DNA from: Owenia fusiformis
Taxonomy: Eukaryota > Annelida > Polychaeta > Sabellida > Oweniidae
Assembly: GCA_903813345.2 (NCBI GenBank)
Contig: CAIIXF020000005.1
Location: 1,610,001 to 1,674,000, forward strand
Length of the DNA stretch: 64,000 bases
Reading direction: 5' to 3'
Shown here: one piece after another, positions 24,125 to 36,205 of the stretch
How the letters are laid out: every line of letters begins with the position of its first letter
How positions within the stretch are numbered: the first letter of the stretch is position 1
Translations under genes and position numbers: made by a program
Notes under the pieces: generated by a model
What the model saw: only the letters and a program-made list of their open reading frames with translations
The model's database searches: none
What the model was told of the DNA's origin: nothing

Positions 24125-24525
24125 CTTTTGTGAATGGATGTTGACCCTTTGAAACGCCTATGGACTTGGAGACTGGATTTTATGTATCCCACATCATTTG
24201 AGACTGAATGCTCTATCTTGTATGATCTACAACTATTTTTGAGGTTATGAGTATTGCTTATCAATTTCTATTTTATTTCTTCAACATGTATTGTAATGAC
24301 TTCAGTATGAATGAAATGTCCCTTGGTCTTCTGGTCTTGGATTGTTATATTGGTTCTTGAATGGTGGGGGAAAGGGGGTATTTGACATTGTTTCTTTTCA
24401 CGTTAGATCATGGTTTTGGGCTATATGGGGTTTGTTTTTCTTGACTGGTATGCACTTAGAGTTTGCTTTTTCTTGCTAAGTTCCATTACAACTTTTAGTC
24501 CTTTCCCTTTGGCATTTGTGTTTAT
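24125..24525 (+). repeat. dispersed family F, best full copy
   Basis: Starts near 'GGATGTTGACCCTTTGAAAC' and ends near 'TTTCCCTTTGGCATTTGTG'. Eleven copies or fragments lie in the window: 24125-24525, 25045-25095, 27215-27400 and 46128-46440 on this strand; 31735-32060, 32100-32345, 35595-35735, 35905-36205, 37330-37375, 40715-40880 and 62450-62565 on the other. Internal landmarks are 'ATTGTAATGACTTCAGTATG', 'AATGTCCCTTGGTCTTCTGG' and a G-rich GGTGGGGGAAAGGGGGTA. No open frame is shared. No terminal inverted repeat seen; most likely a SINE-like or non-autonomous element of unknown class. Confidence 0.8.
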
Positions 24526-27214
24526 ACAAGTATATCTAAATATGGACTTTAATTTGGTGTATTATTAGGAAATCACTGCCGATTTCCAATATCCTTTTCT
24601 GTTGGTCTTTTCTGTCATTCTTTCCAACTTCTATGATGCAATTACCATATATTTACATTTCCCATGTCAAAATGACTAAACTATTGTTCCCTAGATTATT
24701 CATTTCTCAATGGTATAATTGTTAGCCTTCAAATGTAAGGTTTTCACTATAATATATGGATACAAACAGTTTGTCATGCTCCATCTAATTATTTCAGAAT
24801 TACCTTAAATTAAAAATATTTATTTATCTATACCTAATCAACTTGTAATTAGCGCAATAAATTACATTGTTCAAAATGTAATGAAAATCCTTGTGCAGTT
24901 TCTTGTTGTATGAATGTATTATCAAGTTATTGAACTTAAGATACTTGATTTTTATTTTGTAACTTCATATGAGACCACATTCATAGTTTAAAATACGACA
25001 GGTTTATAAATACACATAAAAACTTGTATACAGGTGTTTGCTTTTTTGTTAGTTTCTATACAGTTTTTGGTCCTTTCCCTTTGGCATTTGAGCTTAGATA
25101 TATACAAACAGCTAGATTTGCCTAAATTATTTGGTGTGCCATATAATCCAACTTAAACATAGTTTAACTCATATGTTTCATAGCAAAGTTGTTAGGTTGT
25201 CAGAATGTGGAGGAATAAATTTAGGGGGTGTAAATGTGAGAAGAATAGATGTAACAAAAATCCACTATTTCTGTTTTATAAGTTAAGAAAGTCAAAATAT
25301 TTGAACTAAGCCAGATTCAACCTTCTAGTGGAGTCAAATACAAAGTGTAAATTCTTTGAAATTCCCAGTTCATAAATCACTGCTTGCAGATCTGAACTCA
25401 ATGCTCTAGCTGTTACAGCCATTTGTCATTAGAATTTTAATGTTTCTAGTACTGCGTTGTTTATTGAATTGACATTTCATATTGCGGTCACTATCAACTT
25501 TATCAATTTGGATGTTATTCTGAAATGTTTAATTACAAAACCCTTGTTAATGGGAAGACAAATATACTGCTATTATCTCCTTGGTAAGGTCAACCACACC
25601 CCCACTCACAGACAAAGAATATTTTATGATGGGTGTAATTTATTCAGTGAAACTTAATATGTACTTTTAAATACTTGAATATGCATTTTATTAATCATGT
25701 AAATCTAACTAGATGTTGTAACTAACTTTTATCTGATCTGTATCAACCGTTCCTGGAGAAATATTTACTTCTGATTATAGCAATAAATTATATTTCCACC
25801 CCATCCTCCTCCCTTACAGCGGCCATTCTACCTCACTGTATTAAGTAACAAAGAGACTATATGAGAGAGCGGTCAGCTGCTGGTTAATCACTTGTGGTTC
25901 AGCTTGCTTAACACTAAGAGCTCATGCAGCATGGCTGCTATTTACCCTTTGTTTTCCTTTGAGGATTAAATGTTAAATTCAGATACCAAAGAAAGTGAAC
26001 TTGTTACTGAAAGTAGATGTTATTTCGTAATAATTTCAGTTTTCTGAAGTGCCATGAATGGCCTAAGTTAAACGTTAGTTTTTTAAAAAGAAAAAGGATA
26101 TGTCACTTGTTCCGGAGGAATCTATTTATTAAAAAGAAATTGCGGACTGTGGCAAGATAACAGCGGCCATTAAAATGATCACTGTACACATTCCTTTGTT
26201 TGCCAGACACATGGTTACAGAAGAGGCAAGGGTTTTGTAGGTGAGATATATCCTACTGAGCTAGAATTGAAAAAGACTAATGAATCTGATATGAGTACGC
26301 CTTATCTTGATCTTCTTATTAACATTGAACGACACAACAGTATATATTGTAAATTATATGACAAAAGAGATGACTAACAGATTAACAATAGTTTTTTGCT
26401 TTAAAAATTGGAACATTTTTTTTCAGAATATGTTCCCAATCATGGACATATAGTTCAACTTTTACAGTAGGTTTTATCTTTTGAAAATGTTATACAAACT
26501 TTGGAAAACGTTTGCGACCTTGGACATATATATTTCAACATTAGAGTAGCTTTTAAGCCTTTAAAGTTAACATACAGATGATCACAGAGATGTTTAGAAT
26601 AATGTAGTTGATGGAATTCAGACAACCATAGTTTAGAAAGTTTAAAAAACACTTTTGAGATACAGATAATATGTTACAGTGCTTGAGATGAAACTATAGA
26701 GAAATGTGGCTAATACTAGTTAAAAGGGAAATGAAATAACTAAGAAGTTGTGTAATTCCTACATTTATTTTATGTTTACTATTATGGACTGAAGCCGTGA
26801 ACATTATTTCATTATTTTGAATTAAAGTTTACAAAGACTGGTGTTAAATACAAAGGATTGTAAAATGAAATTTTATGGACAATAATTAAAATGTGTTTGT
26901 CCAATTATTTAGATGCATGCTTGTCTGAGCAGAACTAATATTATATTATTGGACATTTTGATGACCAAAGTTATTACATCTGGGATAAATATTACATGGA
27001 GATAATTACACATCCAACAAAATTTAATATCTTATGACGTATTTGTTTTGTCACATGATGGATTTTCATTAAACCAAGATACAGCTTGAATGTCCACTGT
27101 ATTGTTCATACACAGTCAAACTCCCATGGCATTGTTTGTGATATACACTGTGGCAGGTAAATTGAAAATTAGAATCTGATGATATTAGTCTAATTTACAG
27201 GTACATTGTACTTT
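24526..27214. other. non-coding stretch with one compositionally distinct patch
   Basis: Mostly AT-rich and featureless. 25800-26060 is less AT-rich with short ordered words (GCGGCCATT twice, at 25818 and 26162; a CAGCTG E-box; a GGTTAATCACTTG word), possibly a regulatory element. 26450-26650 has a loose two-unit repeat around 'TGGACATATA'. No exon called. Confidence 0.35.
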
Positions 27215-27400
27215 AATAAACATTCATGATGTCAGCTTTATGGATAGCTGTTGACCATTTGATACATTTATGGACTACTAGACTGGATGCCCTATCATGT
27301 ATAAATACTAGTCTCTACTACTTTTTAATATTGGTTATCAATTCATATTTATATTTTTTCAACATGTGTTGTAATGTTTTCCACTTTATCGAAGAGGAAT
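27215..27400 (+). repeat. dispersed family F, diverged partial copy
   Basis: Matches the first half of the 24125 copy in order (ATGGATAGCTGTTGACC, TATGGACTA, GACTGGAT, TTTTTTCAACATGTGTTGTA), then the match stops. Confidence 0.55.
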
Positions 27401-28059
27401 CAACATTTCCTTCAAAGGGGTTAACTGTGTCTTAAAACAACATATAGATGCAAAAATGAAAAAGCTGGAGTGAAGGGGTTGAAAATCAGGACAACATTTC
27501 AGAAATAACATGTGGATGGGTTGTTTGCATCTAACCTGTTTCAAAATCGAAATTATTTTATCATCTCTATGAGTGCTTTTCCTGGAGATAATGCATTGGC
27601 CTAACATATGCACCTGTTTTAATCCTCAGAAAATAGCCAAAATCCAACATATGACTGTCCAAAATCTGTTGCGATACTTTCCCTCTTCCTTTTATATGGC
27701 AATATCTTTGTTGATCAAAAATCACATCTGACCTGTCACAATTTTGTTCCTAAAAAGGATTCATCGTCTTAACCCCCATTTCAAATTTCTCCACAATATT
27801 TGTAGTCTTAATATTCCCATTTGACTGTTGCTATTATAGGGAAATAAACCACATAAAATGAGCAAACGTCATGAAGTTGAATTGCATACAGACAATATTC
27901 TTAAACACATACACATATAGTGTTTTGTAGATTCAGTTAGAATTTGTAATAAATGGATTCAGTCTCAGGGGACAATTATGAATATAGCTCTCTACAAAAG
28001 AATGTTGCTTCTTTTATACCTTGAGCACAGAGGTAAGATGATCATAATTTGGCAGTTCA

Positions 28060-28205
28060 GGAGTCCTGCTCTGGTCATGAATCAATAAAAACTTTGAGAA
28101 AAATGTCTGAGAAAATGACCATATATAGAAAATAGTCTTTCAGCGGGTATGCCTGGCGAGGTACAGAGTGTTGACAAACCTTTCCTTTTAGAAGCAAAAC
28201 AAAGG
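28060..28205 (+). repeat. CCAAT-bearing dispersed repeat family, fragment
   Basis: Shares 'GAGAAAATGACCA', 'TAGAAAATAGTC' and 'CTTTTAGAAGCAAA' with 34985-35280 in the same order. The CCAAT part is not present. Confidence 0.4.
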
Positions 28206-29381
28206 GTAATTCTAATCAGATCATGTCAATTTATTTTAGTTTATTTAACTATAACTACTTCAGATATGTTCTGTTTTCATTAGTGCTAGATGAATGATTA
28301 TGAAAGAGGGGTTGAATAGATTACTATTAGAATAGCATGGTAATCAGCAAATGAGGTTGCTCTTTATTAGGGGACCATATTTGGATGTATTCTTACTTGT
28401 TTTGTTTCTTTAATTTTCTTTTGTTGCTTATTGTACTTTGTGGCTATAACTCTTGTCAAGAAATCCCAATCATTTTGAGACAGATATTTTGAAGTTCAAG
28501 TTGTGGACAGGAAATATTTCAATTGCCAAAGAGGAGAAATCCTTGATGGTAATAAAAACAAGAAGAAAGAGATACAGTTGTAAACATAACAGCCATGCAT
28601 GACTCAAACCTGTGACTTTGTCAACTTTGGGATATTGAGGTTTGTTTTCTTTTAAATGGTTATTTTTTTAAATAGTTCTCTTTATTGATGTGTTTGTAAT
28701 GCATTTTCATTGCCAGTTACCTAAGACTTGATAAGGTTAACGACACATCGAAATAAAAAAAAATTTATTATAGTATTTTATTGCCTTAATATCATGATGA
28801 CTTCTCTCAAATTATAGGGGAAATGACTCTAGTAAATACGTGGATTATAAATTGGCAGTGATTTCACAATGATGAGACACTCATTCTACAGATAACTATA
28901 AGGTATGCTCAAGTAATACTATCTTGTTATAAAACTAACTTATGTATCCTGTAAATTCACTCTCATGTATGCCTTGAGAGAATTGTGGCACTCATCACTA
29001 CTTTATACTTACCAATACTTACTTTCAATACAAATTTTATTAATGGTACTTTAATGTTGTGCTAAATTCATTTAATGTGGTCATACACTCGCAAATGATT
29101 TGCTATAGTATATGAGCGATTATTTGACCAGTATTCTGCTTTAAGTCATGATGACCTTATTTTCTGGTTTAGGTCATTATGACCTTATTAGTCGTATGTC
29201 TTATTTATGTATTATTTTATCTCGGGTCAGAAAGGCACAATAGAAATTACAAAATACATTTCTAATCCAAGTGAACTTTATTAAGTATGATTTATAAGAG
29301 AACATTGATTTTGGAATTAGGGTCTCAAATTTAGAATTGGTCTTCTATCCCCTCGATATATAGAGGATAGAGATTATCCTG
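28206..29381. other. non-coding stretch
   Basis: AT-rich; no gene, RNA or element terminus recognised. Confidence 0.4.
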
Positions 29382-29710
29382 TATCTCATACTTAAGTGGG
29401 TTTGGGGTAGATATCACTCGGGAATATAAATCATATCTGAGGAGCGGGTAGGAGATACTGTATATGTCCTGCTCCAGGCCAAATGCGGGCAGATATAATA
29501 TATCCATCCCGCTCCCGGGAATTTTTCAAAAGTTTAAAAAAGTTAAAAAAAAAGTATGAGATATACCAGTTATGCACGGTCGGTTTGGATACATGGAATA
29601 TCCCTTGGGATATACAATACATCGTCCCTCGGGAAGATATATTGTATATCCCTCGGGATATTCCCTGTATCCAAAACCTCCCATTGCATAACCCTTATAT
29701 ATATTATATT
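29382..29710 (+). repeat. dispersed family H, copy 1
   Basis: Closely matches 49591-49998: 'AAGTGGGTTTGGGGTAGATA', then CGGGAATATA, 'GAGGAGCGGGTAGGA', 'GCCAAATGCGGGCAGATATA', 'CCCGCTCCCGGGAATTTTT', an A-rich tract, then 'ACCAGTTATGCACGGTCGG'. Its right inverted terminus is shortened to AGTATGAGATA. Non-coding, non-autonomous. Confidence 0.8.
29582..29678. repeat. palindrome with 38-39-bp arms
   Basis: Arms 29582-29619 and 29640-29678 are near-perfect reverse complements (GGTTTGGATACA... and ...TGTATCCAAAACC) around a ~20-bp loop. In the second family copy this palindrome is collapsed to 'GGTTTTGTATCCAAAACC', so the arms either expanded here or were lost there. It creates a long spurious open frame on the minus strand. 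Confidence 0.85.
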
Positions 29711-30181
29711 GGCCAAGGGATAATCCCAATATCCTGAACTGACTATAGGATGATCTGTTTATCCCATACCATTCTGGCTCAAAGTGTTCAATTGGCCCCT
29801 GGAATTGGCCACACTTCAACTGTAGAAATATTTTAGAATATTCATGTCCAGTTTTATTTTCTTGGCTGTGGCCGGATTTCCCTGTTCTTTCGGATATTCC
29901 CACATTTATTTTCTCGAATATTTGATCAATGGGATGCTCCTTCCCTTCTTTAACATGTTTAAACCATCAAACAGATTGCATATGTTTTTCTCCATTGTCG
30001 TGTACAGTTATTATGCGAACGTTACAAAAAATTAACCAATATGCGAGTGGCAATTATGACATAGTGGGCAGATATACTGTATCTGCCTGCTTGGAGTGGG
30101 ACGTAAAGCTATATTTGATGATGAAAATATAGGTCTTTACAAACCTGCTTTATGTACCTGTAATATGTCCACGTATGGGAT

Positions 30182-30333
30182 AATAAACAAATACTGGATG
30201 ATCAGGAGCTGGATATGGCAGAATACCTATTCGAGAAAAAATATTGGGCGAGGCGGTAGCCGAGCCCAATATTTTTTCGAGGATAGGTATTCTGGCCATA
30301 TCCAGCTCCTGATCATCCAGTATTTGTTTTATT
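30182..30333. repeat. ~150-bp near-perfect hairpin (68-70-bp arms)
   Basis: Left arm 30182-30249 (AATAAACAAATACTGGATGA...) pairs with right arm 30264-30333 (...TCATCCAGTATTTG). The loop is GAGGCGGTAGCCGA. Few mismatches. The outer end ATAATAAA.CAAATAC resembles the terminus of the element at 30328-30823, suggesting a solo or doubled terminus of one family. Confidence 0.92.
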
Positions 30334-30823
30334 ATGCACCTCCCAATCAAAGTCAGGTGGAGTACTTACTGGAGTACAGGCTTAAACTGTCGTTTAGTTG
30401 ACATTATTTTGACATTTATTTATTTTTTCTTTCAAAACTCAGATGACTTCCGGCCAGTTTATTCGCTACAATGGATGAAAATATTTGCCCCGGGAATTTG
30501 ATTTTTATTTATTCGAGACGTTCTTGCAGAATTATATGTAACTTTTGAATGATAAAGGTAATTGTGATTGATTAAGTGCATTTTTTCTTCTATTTTCCGC
30601 CAGTTTCAGATGTGAGCTTTAAGTAGTACTCCAGTTATTAAGAAATAAAACTCTGAAGTGGGAATGTTGCAAAAACATTGAAAAAAATATCCGACCCTTT
30701 TTCTCGAAAGGGTCAGATATTAAAAAAATATCCGGCAGTTCTCAGAAAAGAGCAGAGTATTGCCAAATTACAAGCAACTAAGAACCAATCAGATTTGAGT
30801 ATTTTAATGAGGTGCATAATAAA
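30328..30823. mobile_element. non-autonomous element with 15-bp terminal inverted repeats
   Basis: TTTATTATGCACCTC at 30328-30342 is perfectly reverse-complemented at 30809-30823. The interior has CCAATCA near both ends and a hairpin at about 30685-30740 (CCCTTT...AAAGGG with ATATCCG on both sides). It abuts the 30182-30333 hairpin. No transposase. Confidence 0.6.
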
Positions 30824-31734
30824 GGTTCATATCCCCTTGATATAGGTTCATATTCTGTTCTTTGATTTGTCATGATGATCAATTCCAGGATCCATTCATC
30901 TACTAAATGAAAGGAATATTGATGAAAATCCTTCCTAGCAAATGGGTATATCGCATGTGATTTAAGTACAAAATAGTGGCTGCAGCAATTATTGGGTATT
31001 GCGCAAAGTCAGATCAATCAAGGTCCAAAGGTCCTTGGCCCATGTTCTTTATGATTCCTCCTTAGGGATGTAAATGTAACTCTTCTTGTTCCTGTTCAAT
31101 TTGTATTTTCTGAAACTGATGTGTCAATTAAATGCTGGTGATATTTTCACTGTTCCACAGCTGAATGACTCTAACTGCAGTTAGTATCATACAAGATGGT
31201 TGCCAAAATTCTTTCGTTTTTGATAAACAAACAATTTCAGCTTAACTAAGTTGAATCTTGATTTCAAATGTTTTGCCATGCAAACCAATAAAGAAACAAT
31301 TGTAAACAGCCAGGATATCTGTATTAATTGAGAATTTTAAAGAATACAGGTTCGCTTAGAATGACTCTAACTGAAGTTGATGATACACTATACTAACTCA
31401 AACATGATATTCACTATTGATGACACTAACTCCATTACCATGCTATAATTATACCACTCTAAACCCTGTTCCTACAAATGCTGTGAAACACACTTCATTA
31501 TGATACCCTAACCCCCTATATGATTTTTGTTCTCTGATGAGAAATCATCTATAAATAGGTTAAATATCTCACCTGCAGTGGTCATTTTTGATGTTTACAC
31601 CTATAATATTTATATTGGCACTTGTGAATATAAAATATAAGTTGAACCTATGTGTTTTTGATGTCTTTGAAATTTTCAATTAATGTGGATGTATTGTCAA
31701 TACAATTGTTACTTTATTAGTTTATATGGCGAAA
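30824..31734. other. non-coding stretch
   Basis: Contains 'GAATGACTCTAACTG' twice (31166 and 31362 regions), a weak local duplication. No gene recognised. Confidence 0.4.
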
Positions 31735-32060
31735 CATTTTGAATTCCAAAGGGAAAGGACCAAAAATTGTAGGAGAACACAAAAAGAAAACATCTTATAG
31801 AACACTAGTCAAAGGAAAGCAACCCCCAGCTATTCCAAATTATGATCTATCATGAAAAGAAACAATGTCCACTATCCTTCTCCCCACACCAATCAAATAC
31901 CATTTTCACAATCCATGACCAAAATACCAAGGGACATTTCATTACTGAAGTCATTACAAAATATACATTTAGAATGATAGTTAATACTCATACATCAAAA
32001 ATGTAGAGATGTGGAACAAACTCGATCCAGTCTCAAAGTCCATAAGCATATCAAGGGTCA
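31735..32060 (-). repeat. dispersed family F copy
   Basis: Reverse-strand copy from 'CCAAAGGGAAAGGACC' to 'AAGGGTCAACATCCATC'. It lies head-to-tail with another copy at 32100-32345, separated by about 40 bp. Confidence 0.8.
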
Positions 32061-32099
32061 ACATCCATCTGCTTCCAATGCCATAATTCATAAATATGT

Positions 32100-32345
32100 A
32101 TGTGGAACTGCCAATGGGAAAGTACAAAAGATGGTTACAGAACACAGCAAGAAAATATATAAGAGTAAACCAGTCAAAATGAAAACAAACCCCAACTATC
32201 CCAGATCATAATCCAACATGAAAGAAACAGTATCTAAAATCCCCTCACCATTCAAATACCAATATCACAATCTGAGACAATAACCAAGGGACATTTTATT
32301 CATACTGTAGTCATTACAATACATGTTGAAGAATAAAACACAAGG
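32100..32345 (-). repeat. dispersed family F copy (5' part of the reverse-strand unit)
   Basis: Contains 'AACAAACCCCAACTATCCC', 'ACCAAGGGACATTTTATTC' and 'TCATTACAATACATGTTGA' in family order. Confidence 0.8.
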
Positions 32346-32435
32346 TGTACCTGTTTCAAGTAAGAAATATTTTAATCTGTATTTAGATTATCCAGGATGA
32401 TAATAAGAAGCCTTCGTTAAAATATGTTAAAGTGT

Positions 32436-32520
32436 GCGCCAAAGTTTAAAACTGCACAGGCGCAGCGCTCTCGCTAACCTATATAAAGAGATTACAAGGT
32501 ACAGGCTTCAGAGGTAAGTC
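32436..32520 (+). promoter_or_regulatory. candidate TATA promoter with E2F-type site
   Basis: GCGCCAAA (32436-32443) is the reverse complement of the E2F consensus TTTGGCGC. A GC-rich 'GCACAGGCGCAGCGCTC' follows, then TATATAAAG at 32480-32488. About 25 bp downstream is AGAGGTAAGT (GT at 32514), a consensus 5' splice site. This order (factor site, TATA, short leader, donor) looks like a promoter with a very short first exon. No coding exon follows that I can identify. Confidence 0.35.
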
Positions 32521-32903
32521 AGGAAGGTGAACAATCTTCGCTCCAAGTTGATTTCTCGTATAATCGTAAACAGGCAAGTTTCACCATTGAAATTGAAAAT
32601 TACTATTAGATATACTTTGTAGATGTTATTAATGAGCTATTAAGTGTATGCATCAATCAAATGGCTCATTTTGAACATATAAAAAGTATTTGTGTTTTGT
32701 TTCCCAGGGAATCGTATTCCCATGTAGTACACACATAAATAGTGTACATTATGTAGTACTTGAATAGCCTGGTTTATATAATATTGAAGGGCATGCTGAT
32801 TGTACACACGAGTACATGCATGAAGGCCTAATATTGATATTGCTTGCATACCTAAATAAGAATAAACTCTTCTAATCCCCAATGTAAACACGGCGGTATA
32901 CGT

Positions 32904-33374
32904 TAGTGTTGTCGCGATGTGGCATAATCGTACATCGATACATCGGCAATTTTCAGTAGTAAACATCGATGCACATCGCGATGTACATCGAGAAAAAGTT
33001 CGAGAAAAGTGCACTAAAATACCGAACGCTAATGCACTAAAATACCGAACAGAACAAATTAATAAGAGTACGGTGGTACATCCGGGAACTTCTAGTAACG
33101 GTGAAATGAAAGTAAAGTAATTTTTTTAGATTAATGGTTCATTTCGACTAGCTAAAACAGTTTTAAAGCGAAAGAGTATCAGAAAACATTGGAAAATGTA
33201 ATAAGACATGAAAAAAGGTAAGCAATTTGCGTCAAAATAAGATAAGAAAGGGCGATTTTTAGCAAATTTATTTTTTTTCAAAAACATCGATGTTTTGTTT
33301 CAGACATCGATGCATCGCCAGAACCTGCTTTGGCGATGTATATCGCGATGTATCGATTAATCGCGACAACACTA
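32904..33374. mobile_element. hAT-type MITE (471 bp)
   Basis: The termini TAGTGTTGTCGCGAT and ATCGCGACAACACTA form a perfect 15-bp inverted repeat, continued imperfectly by ATCGATACATCG words. It is flanked by a perfect 8-bp direct duplication GTATACGT (32896-32903 and 33375-33382). An 8-bp target duplication with a (C/T)AGTG terminus is diagnostic of hAT elements. The interior has many CATCGATG words and a short direct repeat 'GCACTAAAATACCGAAC', and encodes no transposase. Confidence 0.92.
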
Positions 33375-33382
33375 GTATACGT

Positions 33383-34984
33383 AGTCCGATTTATCGGAGA
33401 CTTTAAATACTTTATAATGGAAAACGGTCATTTCGAGTGTAGGATGTTAGGGCCTTTTTCAGTAACTTCATATTAGGTCATATTAGACTTCTGACAAATT
33501 TCGTGCAGAAGCACAATTGACATTGTCATTGCATGCGTTGGTTCATTTTCTCTGTGAATAAGCAGCTTTTTAGTTAAAAAATTAAATCGTGTGAAAATAT
33601 TTAAATTTCTTATAAAAACAAGCTGCTCCAACACATTATCCAAATTAGTCGATGGCTGCCCGTGAATATATGGATATGACAATGCTACTCCTCAAGCTGG
33701 TACAAAACATATTTGATATACAGAATAAGAGATATCAGCTCATTTTGTTGCCGTTCCCTCTATATAAGAGCTTATAAAATCTTGGTTAAGCCTTTCACTA
33801 TGACAAGGTGTCAGGAACAAATAGAAGGAAGGTTTTTCTTCGATATTATTGGATTATACATTAATTTTGTAATTGCTTGTTTTAAATTGATGTATCCATA
33901 TTATAGACAGTCTGGAGTTGTCAGATTGGACAATTTAATTATTGGAAAACTTGTAATTTTATTTTATTGGATACTGATGATAGTCATGTTGACAGACTGA
34001 TTACAAATAATGATATAAAACATAGGATAGAGTATCAAATTCACTGATGTTGAAACCAAAGAAGTAAAATCACCTCAACTCCTTTATTGTTCCTTAATGA
34101 ATTTATATTTTAGGCCTAAATTGAAATTAGCAGAATATTTTTATCATTTCTAAATCCTTTATCACCTTTCTGAAATATATATTTGTTTTAGGTGACTGAA
34201 TATTGCTGATTTTAACTTATCTGTTACTTATAACGTAATACTTGCTTAGCTCTGAGATTTGAAATATAATCTTTATTGGCGTCATGCAGTGTTAATCCAG
34301 ATACTTTGTCTTATATCCTAGATTGTAAATACTCTTAAGTAAAGCTGTCTGTCTATATGTCAATCAATTCATATTTAATAATGGTTTTATATAAGAAAGC
34401 ATCACAATACACAAGAATATGTATGGTAATTACTTATCAAGAATGTTCAAATAGGTGAGATGGGTAAATGAAAACTGGATATTGGCACATAGAATTGAAA
34501 TCTGATGGCTAGATAAATTCTCCAAAGTTTTGAGGTACATTGTAATTATTAGAGGAATTGACATACCTGTACCTGACATATCTAGCTCCACATTGCCCTC
34601 ACAACAACTTAAGTTCAATTCATTATGAAATGTTAGACTTAACAATCAGAAACTTGGAGAACGGAAATGTAATATTTGCTTTGCTTTTAAGAATGTCAAT
34701 GTCATCTTGCCTTCGCTTTCTTCTAATGTTTCATTTTTACAATTATTAGAAATATCATTTATTTTGTCTGCCCCATTAACTAGATTTCTAATGATATATA
34801 ACGCATAATTAAGTTTAGATAATGTCAATAGATGACAAATAGTATAATATGTACAGAATACCAGATCATTTTTAGTGATCTCACTTTGCATCAAATATTA
34901 ACACTTATTTGCTTTTCTCACTCTTCTCTCACTCTCAAGAGTCTGGTATAAACTATTCTCTGCCTAGTATAGACTGTATTACAG
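33383..34984. other. non-coding stretch
   Basis: AT-rich, with no recognised gene. Small open frames here (up to 95 codons) lack motifs. Confidence 0.4.
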
Positions 34985-35280
34985 TTTAGCAGCCCGGCCC
35001 TACGACCTATGCCCTTGACAGCTCGGGTCATATATCATTTCATACCTACCACACTGATTTATTCTCAACCAATCAGCGAGCTGGAAGGAAGAAGTGATAA
35101 ATGTGTGCACAATAATTATGCGATTACGTCAGAGAAAATGACCACATAGAAAGTCGTCCTTGTTTCGACAACGAACTCTGATTAGCGCGGTGAGTTCAAA
35201 TTATTGAAAACTGAGAGCGAAGACGAAGCTCTCTTTTAGAAGCGAAGTCAAACAAATGCAAAGGGTATACTTTGAAGGAT
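34985..35280 (+). repeat. CCAAT-bearing dispersed repeat, copy 2
   Basis: Contains 'CACACTGATTTATTCTCAAC' then CAATCAGC, 'CGTCAGAGAAAATGACCACA', 'GACGAAGCTCTCTTTTAGAA' and 'AAGTCAAACAAATGC', collinear with 3700-3965. The TTACGTCA word is a CREB/ATF-like core. More GC-rich than its surroundings. It could carry an internal promoter or be a terminal part of a mobile element. Confidence 0.55.
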
Positions 35281-35904
35281 CTCTGTTAAGAAATGATTTG
35301 TCAATGAATGAGGAAGAGATATTGAAGTTTCAAGGAGCCTGAAATTGCATTGTCAAATTATGTAATGAATGAATAAAAGCAAAAAGCTCACTTTTGCCGA
35401 ACTTATGACCTCATACCTCATGGTTACAGCAACAGCACCCAGCTTAGCATTTTCAGTGCTCTAGATTGCTTGGCAAACTCTATGACCCTAAAAAGGTTGT
35501 TTCAACAGCCAATCAAAGAAGGAAAGAAAATGATGAGGTAAACACTTCTCCTGAGAAAGGCTAACTCATCAATGATACAAAACAAAACACAAAAAGGCTA
35601 AGACCAGTCATCAAGCAGACAAACCCCCAATATCCAAAACTATGACATACAAAGAAATAATGTCAAATAACTCCAACCATTCAGAACAAATTTAGTAATC
35701 CAAACCAACAAGACAATGATACATTTCATTCCATTGTAGTCTTTAGGAGATTGGCCCACATTTATGGCCCCATAGATTGGAACAATCTTAGAGGTGCCAT
35801 TTAGTGATTGTTTAAATTGTAAGTTGCAAATCAATCTCAGACTCCCACAACTTATGGTGTTCAAAGATATCATGATTAAGGATTTGTAAAATTGATAATT
35901 TTAA

Positions 35905-36205
35905 CAAGTGCCAAAGGGAAAAGACCAAAAGTTGAAATGGAACTCAGCAAGAAAAAGCAAACTCTAAGTGCATACCAGTCAAGAAAAACAAACCCCATAT
36001 AGCCCAAAACCATGATCTAACGTGAAAAGAAACAATGTCTAATACCCCCTTTCCCCCCACCATTCAAGAACCAATATCACAATCCAAGACCAGAAGACCA
36101 AGGGACATTTCATTCATACTGAAGTCATTACAATACATGTTGAAGAAAAAATTAGAAATTGATAACCAATACTCATAACCTCAAAAGTAGATACTGTTAT
36201 AAATA
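35905..36205 (-). repeat. dispersed family F copy
   Basis: From 'AAGTGCCAAAGGGAAAAGAC' to 'CCAATACTCATAACCTCAAA'. A more diverged fragment lies immediately upstream at 35595-35735. Confidence 0.85.

Noticed and set aside
25800-26060. Conserved regulatory element outside the duplication
   Set aside because: Only composition and a few factor-like words support it; without a second copy or another genome it cannot be told from chance.
29526-29903. 125-codon minus-strand open frame
   Set aside because: Runs through the palindrome and repeat family H; the sister copy does not keep the frame.
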